Shown piece by piece: positions 51,736-60,672 of a DNA stretch of 64,000 nucleotides; the stretch's first letter is position 1, and the number at the start of each line of letters is the position of its first letter. This DNA is from Neoroseomonas terrae (GTDB lineage Bacteria > Pseudomonadota > Alphaproteobacteria > Acetobacterales > Acetobacteraceae): NCBI RefSeq assembly GCF_018129025.1, contig NZ_JAAEDI010000019.1, positions 62,001-126,000 of the forward strand, given 5' to 3'. The notes below the pieces were generated by a model that was not told the DNA's origin, ran no database searches, and was given only the letters and a program-made list of their open reading frames with translations. Made by a program: the position numbers and the translations under genes.

Positions 51736-54440
51736 ATACTTCCCGGATCACCTTTGAGTGGGATGTTGGCCGTGGCCTTGCAGCCGTCGCGAAAGCGCGA
51801 GCATCCATAGAAGGGACCGTTGCTACCCTTCTTCTCCTGGATCACGCCCTTCTCGCACACGGGGCAAATTTGTCCGGCGACCACTGGCACCGTAATCCGC
51901 TCGGAACGTCGCACAGGTGCCGTATTCATTACTTTGCGCGTTCGGTTGCAGGCCGGAAAGTGCGAACAGCCAAGGAAAGTGCCGTCGCCACGCGGCACCA
52001 TGACGCCCCCACAGCCTGGCCGGGCGCACGGTTCCACGCCCTCTCCGTCCAAAGGTTCGATCGCCAAGTGTTCGCGCTTGACCAGTTCCACCAGGAACTG
52101 GGAGGGCTGAGTCAGGAGGGTATAGAAGCGTACCTGTTTGCTGGCGCGGGTCATGGCCACGTAGAACAAGCGGCGCTCTTCGGCGAACGGGTATGGGTCG
52201 GGAGCGGGCATGGCCAACTGGAGCGCGGGGTCGTCCTGGATCTGGCTAGGAAAGCCATGGGTGCCTTCGAGGACGTTGAGGACGAAGACGTATTCGGCTT
52301 CCAACCCCTTGGAACCGTGCGCTGTCTTGAAGTCGATCTTCAACCGGTCGCCGAACCGCTGTTGCCACCGGGCCAACGAGGCCGGAATGTCGCGCCGATA
52401 GCGACCCAGTAGCAAGATCGTGATTTGGGCACCTTTAGCTGGCTTGAGTTTGCCCGCAGCGGCGTAGCGATGCATGTCGGCCAGCTGCTGTTCGATGTGG
52501 CCGGGAATCGCGTCTTCCTGGGCGAACCCATACGCCAGCATCGGCGTTTTTGTTAGCGGATTGGTGGTTTTGACGGTCTTTTTGATCTGGGCGGGGTTCG
52601 CCTGGATGAATTGGCTGGACACATCGCACAGGTGCTGCGGACAGCGGAACGTCGTGTTGAGCGTCAAGCGCGTGGCGTAATCAAAAGTCTTCTCGAACTC
52701 CGTCATGACCGAGATATCAGAGCCTGCGAACCGATTGATCCCCTGCCAATCGTCGCCAACCACGCACAGGTGGGTGGGCACGCCTGGGTTTCCGGCTAAC
52801 GCCTTCAACAACCGGACGCGAGCGCTGGAACTGTCCTGGAACTCGTCGGCCAGGATAAGGATGAAGGGGCTCCTGTAGGCCCCGGACTCCACATGTGTGG
52901 CCGCCTGGATGAGCATGTCCTCGAAGTCGATGAACCGACCCGCCCGTAGACGACGCTCCCATTCGCCCTCGATACGTTCGTAGAGGGCCAGGTACATGCT
53001 CAGGCGGGCGCCGTACCCGTCAGTGGACTGCTCGTTCAAGGCTGCTTGCAGCTGGGCGTGAGTCAGGCCGTTGTTCTTTACGTGCTGCTGGAACACCCGG
53101 AACGACCTAGCTAGGTCCTGCTCGTCGACGGGGGCCAACCCTACGACTTTCCGCGTGGGATTGAACACCGGCTTAACACCGCGAGCGATCAACGCCTGTT
53201 CCAGGTCGGCAATGGCCCGCCCAGTCAACAAGCCATGTGAGGTGGTCTCGACCAGCGCAGTGCACTTGTCGACGTGGAGTTGGCGCTTCCACTCCACGCC
53301 TTTGAGGTAGTCCTTGAAGGCCTTGGGCGCCTCGCCCTTTCCATTCAAGGCGAAGTGTTCGTGGTAGAGATTGGCGTCTGGATAATAAAAATCCGGAAAG
53401 TATTGGCGGTACTGGTTGTCAGATGTATCGTATTCGTAGGCGCGCTCGTACTCGTAGGCCACGCCGTTGTAGAACAACCAGTCCGCGATTATCCGCTCTT
53501 CCTTGCTCTTGACGATCTCGCCGTGGGCCGTGAGAAACCCCCGCCGGCCGTCCGCATAGGCGTCAGGCTCCTGGTCCTGACCCCACTTGCCAACGTCGCG
53601 CGCATAGATCGTGCGGAACTGGTCCCAGTCGCGCTTGAATGCCGCGTCCTGGTCCGACAAAGTTTTGATGATTTCGGACACTTCCCGGATGTCGGCGCCG
53701 GGGTTGTCAGGGCTTACCCAAGGCGCAAGCGCCGGCCTCTTGCCGGTGGCCTTTCCGATGACTTCGATGCCGAAGGCGTGGAAAGTATTGGAGCGCACCT
53801 TGCTCACGTTAGGCACACTACGCAGTCGCTCGGTGATCCGCTGACCGAGTTCTTCGGAGGTGGCTTTGTTGAACGCCAGCAACAGGATTTGCTCGGGCGC
53901 GGCCAGTTTTTCGTGGAGGGCGTAGCCGGTCTTGGCCACCATGGTAGAGGTTTTGCCCGAGCCGGCGGCGGCCACGACCATGACGCTATCGTCCATACAG
54001 ATACAGGCATGGATCTGCTCGTCGGTCAGCGGGTTCTTCTCCACCGTGTTGAAGAAGTCCCTTCGCACTACCTTCTGGCGTGCTAGGTGGCTGGCGTTCA
54101 CCTTATCGAACTGGATCCGCACGCTCTCTTCAGGCGATGACGCACCGACCGCCTGCCTCCAGGTCTTTCGCGGGTGCTTGGGCGCTGGGTACTTGGCCAG
54201 AAATCGCGGCGCGGCTCCCTTGGGGATCCATCTATCACTGCCAGCCAAGGCCGACAGATGCCCCTCCCACTGCTTGAACGCTCCTTGAAATGTGTCGTCA
54301 TCCCTCTTTTGGTTGGCTCGTCGTTCGGCTTCCACTGCAGGATCGATCGCTGGCTTGGCTGGAGGATCGTTCCGAGGTGTCTTGATGCCGACTATCTTCC
54401 CGATGATCCATAGCAGACCAATGAGTATCAAATACTCCAT
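51723..54440 (-). CDS. UvrD/HelD-type helicase with embedded PD-(D/E)XK-like domain and zinc fingers
   Basis: 905 residues. Order: an N-terminal membrane-like segment (residues 2-18), Walker A AAAGSGKT (157-164), an inserted nuclease-like region (EERIIADWLFYNGVAYEYE near 315-332, YFPDFYYPD with Asp 350, then LVETTS with Glu 398), motif II LADEFQDSS, motifs TTFRCPQH and GSKGLEAEYVFVL, and ERRLFYVAMTRA. Two C4 zinc ribbons end the chain (CARPGCGG..CSHFPAC and CPVCEKG..CSRFRDGC), like topoisomerase C-terminal fingers. It unwinds DNA and may cut it. GC is lower than its neighbours and IS5 fragments flank it, so it seems to have come in separately. Confidence 0.85.
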   Translation of the reverse strand: MEYLILIGLLWIIGKIVGIKTPRNDPPAKPAIDPAVEAERRANQKRDDDTFQGAFKQWEGHLSALAGSDRWIPKGAAPRFLAKYPAPKHPRKTWRQAVGASSPEESVRIQFDKVNASHLARQKVVRRDFFNTVEKNPLTDEQIHACICMDDSVMVVAAAGSGKTSTMVAKTGYALHEKLAAPEQILLLAFNKATSEELGQRITERLRSVPNVSKVRSNTFHAFGIEVIGKATGKRPALAPWVSPDNPGADIREVSEIIKTLSDQDAAFKRDWDQFRTIYARDVGKWGQDQEPDAYADGRRGFLTAHGEIVKSKEERIIADWLFYNGVAYEYERAYEYDTSDNQYRQYFPDFYYPDANLYHEHFALNGKGEAPKAFKDYLKGVEWKRQLHVDKCTALVETTSHGLLTGRAIADLEQALIARGVKPVFNPTRKVVGLAPVDEQDLARSFRVFQQHVKNNGLTHAQLQAALNEQSTDGYGARLSMYLALYERIEGEWERRLRAGRFIDFEDMLIQAATHVESGAYRSPFILILADEFQDSSSARVRLLKALAGNPGVPTHLCVVGDDWQGINRFAGSDISVMTEFEKTFDYATRLTLNTTFRCPQHLCDVSSQFIQANPAQIKKTVKTTNPLTKTPMLAYGFAQEDAIPGHIEQQLADMHRYAAAGKLKPAKGAQITILLLGRYRRDIPASLARWQQRFGDRLKIDFKTAHGSKGLEAEYVFVLNVLEGTHGFPSQIQDDPALQLAMPAPDPYPFAEERRLFYVAMTRASKQVRFYTLLTQPSQFLVELVKREHLAIEPLDGEGVEPCARPGCGGVMVPRGDGTFLGCSHFPACNRTRKVMNTAPVRRSERITVPVVAGQICPVCEKGVIQEKKGSNGPFYGCSRFRDGCKATANIPLKGDPGSMNSH

Positions 54441-54604
54441 TTCACCCCCCTGGCGGATTGGGTGGGGAAAAGATCAGCTTGTTCTGACTCCGATGCTACG
54501 TCTCTTGTTTTCATGATGTTAGTGCGGTCCCTAGACGGGGGCCTTGGATACGGCGCGGAACTTTGCCGAAGGCGTGAGCGGGATCTTATTTCTGGACACA
54601 TGAT

Positions 54605-54704
54605 CTCGTGTAATTTCGTCCGAGTGTCCATGATCCGCATCATGCTTCCGCCGCCTCGTAGCAAAGCCCTCAGCGTCAGTCCAAACTTGCGGGGTGGGCT
54701 CTAA
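54605..54704 (+). mobile_element. IS5-type transposase 3' end, second fragment
   Basis: About 100 bases encode FVRVSMIRIMLPPP and resemble the end of the remnant at 51660-51725, in the same orientation. GTGGGCTC at the very end could be the terminal inverted repeat of the IS. With the first fragment it brackets the helicase gene. Confidence 0.6.
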
Positions 54705-55065
54705 TACCAATTCCTGCTGATCGAAACACATGTGCCCATTCGCGCAATCCGATGGACATGATGCGCCACGGCTGATCGACGAGGCGCTGCCGGTGGTGGC
54801 AGTAGTGATCGACGATACCGTCGTTGTCGTGGAACACCCGGTTCGACTGCAAACTGTCGCGCATGAACTGCCAGACGTTATCCACGACGTTCAGCTCGGT
54901 CCATTTAGCCGGCAGCGGCAGCAGCAGGGTGACGTTGTCGGACAAGGCGACGTGGCCGGAGAGGTGTCAGTCGGCCTGGTCGAGCAGCAGCACGGCGCGC
55001 CTGCCTGCGCAGGCGGGATCGTCCGGACGCGGGGCTTCTTCCCGTTCCTCCCAATACGGCCGCGG
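54676..55065 (-). pseudogene. IS630-type transposase, interrupted C-terminal part
   Basis: Read leftward, DDPACAGRRAVLLLDQAD is followed by an in-frame TGA (54967-54969), then HLSGHVALSDNVTLLLPLPAKWTELNVVDNVWQFMRDSLQSNRVF and LVDQPWRIMSIGLREW. This is the end of an IS630 transposase; family members have Trp at the position of the stop, so a TGG-to-TGA change is likely. The N-terminal part is absent. Confidence 0.75.
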
Positions 55066-55407
55066 CGCTGGTGGCGGCCGCGTGGGGATAGGTCGGGCGA
55101 CCAGTTCCCGCACGCGCCGGCACAGCCCGAGCGCCCGGCCGGCCCTTCGGGGGCCGGGGAAGGCCGGAGGGGCCTAGGCGCTGTTCTCCGGGGATCGCCC
55201 GGGTTCGGTAGAATTGTCAGATAGAAATTCCCGCAATAGGCGAATGAGCCCCGCGTCCGGGCTGGCCGGCGCGCGCGATCGGCGCAAGAGGGCTGCGTCC
55301 GATGAGCGCCGGCACAGGTCTAGGCTCCGGGGGTGTAGTGAGGACCGGCGGAGGCCTCGGCGGCGACTGAGGTGTGCGCCGATCGCGGTTGCATCTGAGC
55401 GAGCCGA
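55066..55407. other. non-coding stretch after the IS630 remnant
   Basis: About 340 bases, very GC-rich, with no supported gene on either strand. It may be decayed transposon sequence. Confidence 0.4.
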
Positions 55408-55956
55408 TCAGGCGCGCTTGATGATGTCTTTCCAGATCGGCAGGCCGCGCGCGACAAGATCGGCGGGGGAGAAGATTTCAAGCGCATCGTTTGGCGACAG
55501 ACCGCCCGCGTCGCCGGGGTTCCGATTTCGCCGGCCGCCCTGGCTCATGTCGTAGAGCCCGAACCACGGCACATCACCCCTCTTCTTGGCGTAGGCGACA
55601 AGCACGAAGTTGACGCGATCGGTCGTCACCCCCGTGTAAGCGTCGATGAACATTTCGCCCGTTCGCTTCGCACCGCCAGCGGACGTGAAGCCGCGAAGCG
55701 GGAGGCGCTGGTTGCCGGGGACGGATTTCGACAAGGCGATAAAGGGCTGCATGACGTCCTCGACCTCGCCCGAAGTCCATTGCTTTATGAGCCGGCGCGT
55801 CTTCGGGTTCATCAGGCCTCGCCGCATCAGTTCGGCCTCCGCACGCGCCGCGGTGGCGGCGGCGAGCGAATTGTTCGGGTCCTTCTGCACTTGCCCGCGG
55901 GAGCCTTCGTAGACCTCGCGCACGGCGCCGTCGGGCTTCGTCTCAAAGTTCGTCAT
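55408..55956 (-). CDS. hypothetical protein, 182 residues
   Basis: ATG 55956. Helical N-terminal part (NSLAAATAARAEAELMRRGLMNPKTRRLIKQW) followed by a mixed region with PFIALSKSVPGNQRLPLRGF, DRVNFVLVAYAKKRGDVPWFGLYDMSQGG and DALEIFSPADLVARGLPIWKDIIKRA. No known motif. GC and codon use fit the high-GC part of the island. Confidence 0.6.
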   Translation of the reverse strand: MTNFETKPDGAVREVYEGSRGQVQKDPNNSLAAATAARAEAELMRRGLMNPKTRRLIKQWTSGEVEDVMQPFIALSKSVPGNQRLPLRGFTSAGGAKRTGEMFIDAYTGVTTDRVNFVLVAYAKKRGDVPWFGLYDMSQGGRRNRNPGDAGGLSPNDALEIFSPADLVARGLPIWKDIIKRA

Positions 55957-56025
55957 GGTCGAGAGGATATTCCCGAGAATGGCTGCCGGGCGAGCGTGCG
56001 GTGTTCGTCGCCTGTGCGACGGAAC

Positions 56026-56751
56026 CTAGAAATCTGATCGATGGATCCAGACGTCGTCGCTGAGATAAGCCGACCCTCCAAGGCCGTCCGTGATGGCGTC
56101 GTAGATATCCTTCAGATCATTGCGTTCCCATGAGCCCTTGGGCCTACGCTCCCCTTTCGAGACGAAGAACGGCGCGCAATCGTTTGACAGATCTTCGGCG
56201 GCTTGGGCGAAGTCCAGGCAGTACTGGTAAAGGTCGACACCTGAATTGTAATAAGAATGCCGAACAAATTTTCCATTACCGACGGATATGTAAATCTTCC
56301 TGCCTTCGGTATGCGGCAATGAACCTTGTATTATCTGGAAATCGATTCCGTTTTTTCGGGAGGCGATGAGTGCAGTACGCTGACGGGTCGTCTTGAGGTA
56401 GACTCCTCGCCACACATTGGATGAGGGGTGATACAATCTCCAGTTGCGCGCAAGGAGCGCGCGCCCCACGTCCTGAGGGGTGTCCGGGACCGATGTATTT
56501 TTGGGCCTCCGATTGACCGTATACTCCTGATTCGGAAGGTAAGTGACTTCTGATTCAACCCCAATGATCGTATTAACGCAGTTCCAATTGAGAAACTGAA
56601 CTTCATCAACGACGGCATTTCGCAACTTCTCGGCGCGATTGGGCATATGCACAATGACATGTTCGCCGGCATTGATATCCGAGCGGGGACAGTTAACAGG
56701 ATACTTCCGTTCGTCCGGCGTGAACCGCACCAGCGCTATGCGATACGTCAC
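56026..56751 (-). CDS. hypothetical protein of low GC, about 241 residues
   Basis: GTG 56751 is preferred (MTYRIALVRFTPDERKYPVNCPRSD); GTG 56757 is two codons longer. AAGGCGAG lies upstream. It is rich in Asn, Tyr and Ser, with segments FLNWNCVNTIIGVESEVTYLPNQEY and WRLYHPSSNVWRGVYLKTTRQRTALIASRKNG. GC near 48 percent stands out against neighbours and points to a different origin. No family recognised. Confidence 0.6.
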   Translation of the reverse strand: MTYRIALVRFTPDERKYPVNCPRSDINAGEHVIVHMPNRAEKLRNAVVDEVQFLNWNCVNTIIGVESEVTYLPNQEYTVNRRPKNTSVPDTPQDVGRALLARNWRLYHPSSNVWRGVYLKTTRQRTALIASRKNGIDFQIIQGSLPHTEGRKIYISVGNGKFVRHSYYNSGVDLYQYCLDFAQAAEDLSNDCAPFFVSKGERRPKGSWERNDLKDIYDAITDGLGGSAYLSDDVWIHRSDF

Positions 56752-56757
56752 AAGCAC

Positions 56758-57207
56758 CTCGCCTTTATCTTAGAAACCCTCGGCAGCAGAAAGCCACAGG
56801 CACATGGTATCGGTGCTACGGCCAGAGTGGAAAGATTGGCACTGCGGTATTTGGGGGATGGTGCTGACTTCCCGGCTGTTGAACTCGAAGATCGACAACC
56901 CCCGCCGGTTTGGGGGACCCACCCCCCTCCCAAGTTGGAGGCCCCCCCGGGTGTCTAGGGCTAGGGCCCGCCCCACGTCTAAATTGGGGCTAGTGGGCCG
57001 GAACGATCTTGGTGGACCAACCAGCAAGCCCGGCGGCGAGGGGCCATGCGCGCCGAGCCCAATCACGGCCGGCGACGTAGCCTGAGCGCCGGGATCGCGC
57101 GCCAAACCGGGGAAGGACACGGCGGGGTGGTTTGATTCTCCTTCCGACCCGACCCGGCCGGCCCTGACCCTACCCGCCCTTCCCCCTAAGGGGGGAAGGG
57201 GCGCGGG
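56758..57207. other. non-coding region before the iteron array
   Basis: 450 bases, GC-rich, with G/C runs (for example GGGGGACCCACCCCC at 56911-56925, and TTCCCCCTAAGGGGGGAA at 57181-57198, a near-perfect hairpin). These could act as terminators for the rightmost minus-strand operon or belong to the replication region next door. No gene found. Confidence 0.4.
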
Positions 57208-57443
57208 ATAGCGGGTCGCGAGGGGGCGAAAATACCGGGTCGATACCGGGTCGCTGATAGCGGGTCGCCCGCCGTTTCCCTGGTTTAGCGCGAAGTGAGA
57301 CATAGAAAACCACAGCGGGTCCTGGCCTAAATACCGGGTCGCTCGCGCTATGCCGCGGATTTCCTCGATTTTTCCTTGGCATCCCGCGAGAGGCGACCCG
57401 GTATCTGACTCGTTCGAAAATACCGGGTCGCGCGACCCGCTAT
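57208..57443. repeat. array of 12-base iteron-like repeats
   Basis: The unit ATA[C/G]CGGGTCG[C/A] occurs at 57208-57219, 57232-57243, 57243-57254, 57257-57268, 57331-57342 and 57420-57431, and in inverted form at 57393-57404 and 57432-57443; a weaker copy is at 57312-57322. The last two units face each other and form a long palindrome that covers the stop codon of the replication protein gene. Short, evenly built repeats beside a primase/helicase gene resemble the iterons of a replication origin or autoregulatory sites. Confidence 0.7.
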
Positions 57444-59761
57444 TTTTCCACAACGCCTTCGGCCTTTTCGAGTGCCGCGCGGCCTGCCCGGGTGATGAAC
57501 GTCTTCCCCTTCGACTCCCCCTTCGTCGCCACGCGGAGCAGCCCCGTCTTCACCAGCCGGGCAATCGCCCGCTGATAGGTCGTGAGCGCAACGCCCACCG
57601 CCTCGGCAAGGTCCCGCTGCGAAGCATCCTTCCCCGCTGCGTCAACCGCACGGAGGATCGCCCGGTCATCCTCAGGGTCCGCACGCCGCCGATCTGCCTT
57701 GCCCGCCTCCTTCACGTCCGGAAGGTCTTCCTTCGCGCGCGCCGCCTCGACATTGTCGACGATCAGCGCCGAGCCTTCCTGCACACGCCCGCTCGGATAT
57801 CGGACGTTGAGCCATTCGCGCCCGTCCACGCGGGCGAGGCGGACGGTGAGCAGGTGCCCGTCCACCGCATCCGCCCGGAACTTCGTGCCCTTGAGGGTCG
57901 ATACCTTTCCGGTTGGTTGCGGCGCATCTTTCGGCCGGACCGGCAGCGTGTTCTTCGCATCCGTCTTCGTCGGCTCCAGGATCAGGATGAAATCCAGGTC
58001 GCCATCGAACGCCATCGAGCCGCGCAGCCGATCCGTCTCCTTCCGGCCGGGGTGCGCCAGGACCAGGACGGTGGCGCCCGGGAACGCCAGCGCGACATCT
58101 CGCGCCGAGTTCATCATATCGCCCGCGTCGGCGGCGCTGTTCTCATCGAGCCCGGGTGCCCGATGCCGCGCGAGGGTGTCGAAGACAAACAGACGGAACG
58201 GGCGCCGCCGCCGGAGTTCGGTGAGGCGCAGAACGTCGATGATCTGCGCCGTCGCCTTCGGGTCGCCGAGCCGGGCGGAGAGGCTGTCCATGACGAAGAA
58301 GCCGGCCTGCCGGAGCCCGTCCCGGCCTTCAATGCCGAGGGCTTCTAGCTGCGCGCGGAAGCGGTGGTGCACGCCCGTCGCATCTTCGCCTGCGAAGTAG
58401 CCGACCATCCCGCATTCCTCTTCGATCGGCTCAAGCCCCGCGACCGGACGGGCGAGACAGACCGCCGCGGATAGGCCGATCGCCAGCGCCGTCTTGCCGG
58501 TGTTCGGCAGCGCCACCAGCGCACCGACCATGCCGGCGGGCAGGATGCCGGGGACGATGTAGCGGGCGGGCAGCCGGTCCATTGCGAGTTCGGTGCTCTC
58601 GAAAGCCCCGAGGTAGAAAGCGCCGTCACCCCGTTGCAGCGAGGTGGTCAGCCGCGCAATCTTGTCCCGGTCCCCCTGGCGCGCCTCCGCCGTCGCGCGC
58701 TCCGCGTCCGTCAACGCGCGGAAAGGAGACAGGCTGGTGGTGAATGCTCTCGCCTTCTCCGGATCGCCGCCGCCGACATAGTCCGCGGCTGCCGCCTCCG
58801 CGGCCGCGAGGTCGCCACTATGCTCCAGGCGCACATACGCGGACCAGGGATCGAACAGGCCGCGCAGCGGATCGTCGGTGTCGTGGCAGAAGTAGAGGTC
58901 CGTGGTGCCGCGGATGTGCTTGATGCCGGCGTTGCCGCGCGAGCCCGGGCCACTCCATCGGTCGCCATGCTGCTCATAGCCATTATCTTCCAGAATGCCC
59001 TCCGCCGTCACCGCCGCGTTGAAGTGGTTCCGGTAGCGCGAGCGATACGGCAGGGTGTTCTCCCCCGCAGTGTCGTCGCCGGGGTCGTCAGGTGGCACGC
59101 CGAGCGCATCGCGCAGTTTCGGCAGCATGGCCTCATAGCCCTGCCAGAGCCGCAGCAGCCCGGCCGGCAGCGGGGCAATGCGGATCGGCCCGGCGCGGTA
59201 GGGGTTGCCCGTGTCGGGGTGGACCGAGGGCGGCGCGACCGATTGCAGGTTCATGACTTCACCCTTCGCGTCATAGCCGGAGCGCAGCTCAAAGACGGTG
59301 CGGCGGCGATGCGGCTTGTCCGGGGTCGGGTCCGGGATCGTGAAGCGGTAAGTCGGCAGCGTCATGCCCTCTGGCGCAGCGAAGACGATCCGCGTCCCGC
59401 GCCCGTGAATCGCCCAGCCCGAGGCGATCAGCGCCGCGACGCTCACCCCGGCGGCGCCGAGGGCCTTGCGGGCGAGTTCCACCGCATCGAGGTCCAGTTC
59501 AACCACGCCCGAGGCGGCCAGGTGGTAGCCGATGTTGGGCGGCGGGACGGCGCCGAAGACCTCCCGCGCGGCGTCTTCCGTGACCACCAGGCGGCCCGGC
59601 AGATACCAGCCTGTCTGCGTCGGGCGCTTGCCTTCCAGCGGGACCAGCGAGAAGCCCCGCCGAATGTAAATCACGGCGGGGACGGCCATGCTCGGCGTAG
59701 ACGGCGCAGCTTCGGTCCGGGTAATATTCGCCCCGCTAGTCGCCTTCTTTGACTTGTTCAT
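57440..59761 (-). CDS. replication protein: Prim-Pol domain, RepA-like AAA ATPase and C-terminal winged helix
   Basis: 773 residues. Residues 30-200 are the bifunctional primase/polymerase (Prim-Pol) domain with VVELDLDAVELARK as the metal-binding strand and IHGRGTRIVF. Residues 400-620 are a RecA/RepA-type ATPase with Walker A VALPNTGKTAL (415-425) and Walker B RLFVFDTLARHRAPG. The C-terminal 80 residues carry an HTH (SQRDLAEAVGVALTTYQRAIARLVKTGLL). Such proteins start replication of plasmids, satellites and integrative elements. The iteron-like array at its 3' end fits that role. Confidence 0.88.
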   Translation of the reverse strand: MNKSKKATSGANITRTEAAPSTPSMAVPAVIYIRRGFSLVPLEGKRPTQTGWYLPGRLVVTEDAAREVFGAVPPPNIGYHLAASGVVELDLDAVELARKALGAAGVSVAALIASGWAIHGRGTRIVFAAPEGMTLPTYRFTIPDPTPDKPHRRRTVFELRSGYDAKGEVMNLQSVAPPSVHPDTGNPYRAGPIRIAPLPAGLLRLWQGYEAMLPKLRDALGVPPDDPGDDTAGENTLPYRSRYRNHFNAAVTAEGILEDNGYEQHGDRWSGPGSRGNAGIKHIRGTTDLYFCHDTDDPLRGLFDPWSAYVRLEHSGDLAAAEAAAADYVGGGDPEKARAFTTSLSPFRALTDAERATAEARQGDRDKIARLTTSLQRGDGAFYLGAFESTELAMDRLPARYIVPGILPAGMVGALVALPNTGKTALAIGLSAAVCLARPVAGLEPIEEECGMVGYFAGEDATGVHHRFRAQLEALGIEGRDGLRQAGFFVMDSLSARLGDPKATAQIIDVLRLTELRRRRPFRLFVFDTLARHRAPGLDENSAADAGDMMNSARDVALAFPGATVLVLAHPGRKETDRLRGSMAFDGDLDFILILEPTKTDAKNTLPVRPKDAPQPTGKVSTLKGTKFRADAVDGHLLTVRLARVDGREWLNVRYPSGRVQEGSALIVDNVEAARAKEDLPDVKEAGKADRRRADPEDDRAILRAVDAAGKDASQRDLAEAVGVALTTYQRAIARLVKTGLLRVATKGESKGKTFITRAGRAALEKAEGVVEK

Positions 59762-59845
59762 CTGATCCTCCGTTCGAGGTTCGGGTGTTTTTGATCCAAC
59801 GCAAGTAACTAAGCCCCGCCACGTCCCCCGCGGCGGGGCGCTTCT

Positions 59846-60169
59846 TTATTCCAATGCTCCACTGACTGTTCGATCGGCCAGCGCGGCTAGCACCTCGCGG
59901 GGCAGCCCGTTGCAGGCCTCGGCAACCCGCTGCGCGGCATCGAGGCGTCCAGCCTGGGCGAGGGCGACAGCGAGCATTCCGACCCCACCGGCCAGACCGC
60001 CGACCGCCACGGCGATCGTCGCTGCACCGGCCAGTGTGTTCTGATCGAGCCGCGCCACGGCCTGCGCGCGGAGACGGATGGCGGCGCCTAGGGCGCGAGC
60101 CTCCGCCAGCGCCAGCCCCACCGCGGGGGCCTCTGTTGGCTCGTTGGGCTTTCGGCCTTCCAGCCTCAT
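59846..60169 (-). CDS. small Ala-rich protein, 107 residues
   Basis: ATG 60169, overlapping the upstream stop by ATGA. A central hydrophobic segment (TLAGAATIAVAVGGLAGGVGMLAVALAQAG) may be membrane-inserted. The rest is helical (GLALAEARALGAAIRLRAQAVARLDQ). No family recognised. A longer frame to 60370 is only shadow. Confidence 0.55.
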   Translation of the reverse strand: MRLEGRKPNEPTEAPAVGLALAEARALGAAIRLRAQAVARLDQNTLAGAATIAVAVGGLAGGVGMLAVALAQAGRLDAAQRVAEACNGLPREVLAALADRTVSGALE

Positions 60170-60555
60170 GGCCGGTCTTTCCGCGCGGCGGCAGCAGCGG
60201 CAGCGGCGAAGGCGGCGGCCGCCTTCGCGGCGGGCCGGGGGTAGATGCGCCGCCGCACCGTGATCTCGACAGGCGCGACCTCCTGGACCCGAGGGGGCGG
60301 CGGCAGGCGCGCGCCTGGGGCTGGCCTGCCGCCGGGCGGGTCGCCTCTGTAGGGATACTTCTGCAGCCACGCATCGAGGTCGCGGGGCGTGAAAAAGAAG
60401 GGGAAGGGGTAGCGGGTGGCCAGCCTGTAATTGTCGGGTCCATCTTTAAATCCGACATAGGCCATCAGCGTATTCTTCGCGCTGCCAGTGTAGAGTGCTG
60501 CCTCATATGGCTCCAAAGCGCCGAGCGGCAATTGCATAACCCATCGTGTTTTCAT
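60166..60555 (-). CDS. hypothetical protein, 129 residues
   Basis: ATG 60555 with GGAG 12 bases upstream. The first 75 residues look folded (LGALEPYEAALYTGSAKNTLMAYVGFKDGPDNYRLATRYPFPFFFTPRDLDAWLQKYP); the last 50 are Pro/Ala/Arg-rich. It leads a two-gene unit with the Ala-rich protein. CTCCG ... CGGAG flank the region just before the start and may be an operator. Confidence 0.58.
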   Translation of the reverse strand: MKTRWVMQLPLGALEPYEAALYTGSAKNTLMAYVGFKDGPDNYRLATRYPFPFFFTPRDLDAWLQKYPYRGDPPGGRPAPGARLPPPPRVQEVAPVEITVRRRIYPRPAAKAAAAFAAAAAAAARKDRP

Positions 60556-60632
60556 TGACGCTACTCCGCGTTACAGTACACGGAGAATAGATCGGAACTG
60601 TCTTTGGCGTATATTGTTAAGTAGGCGGGAAT

Positions 60633-60659
60633 CGAAAGGCAGGACGAACCTGCCTTTCG
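60633..60659. terminator. strong hairpin between two minus-strand units
   Basis: CGAAAGGCAGG (60633-60643) and CCTGCCTTTCG (60649-60659) form an 11-base perfect stem with loop ACGAA. It lies upstream of the 60555 gene and 14 bases after the stop of 60673-61131 is not possible, since that gene ends at 60673 on the other side; the hairpin is therefore 14 bases beyond that stop in the direction of transcription. It fits the terminator of the 60673-61442 pair. No T run follows. Confidence 0.65.
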
Positions 60660-60672
60660 GTGTCAAGTATTA

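Noticed and set aside
59846-60370. A longer form of the 107-residue Ala-rich protein
   Set aside because: The extra N-terminus lies in another frame of the 129-residue gene and is Arg/Pro-rich; the ATGA start at 60169 is better.
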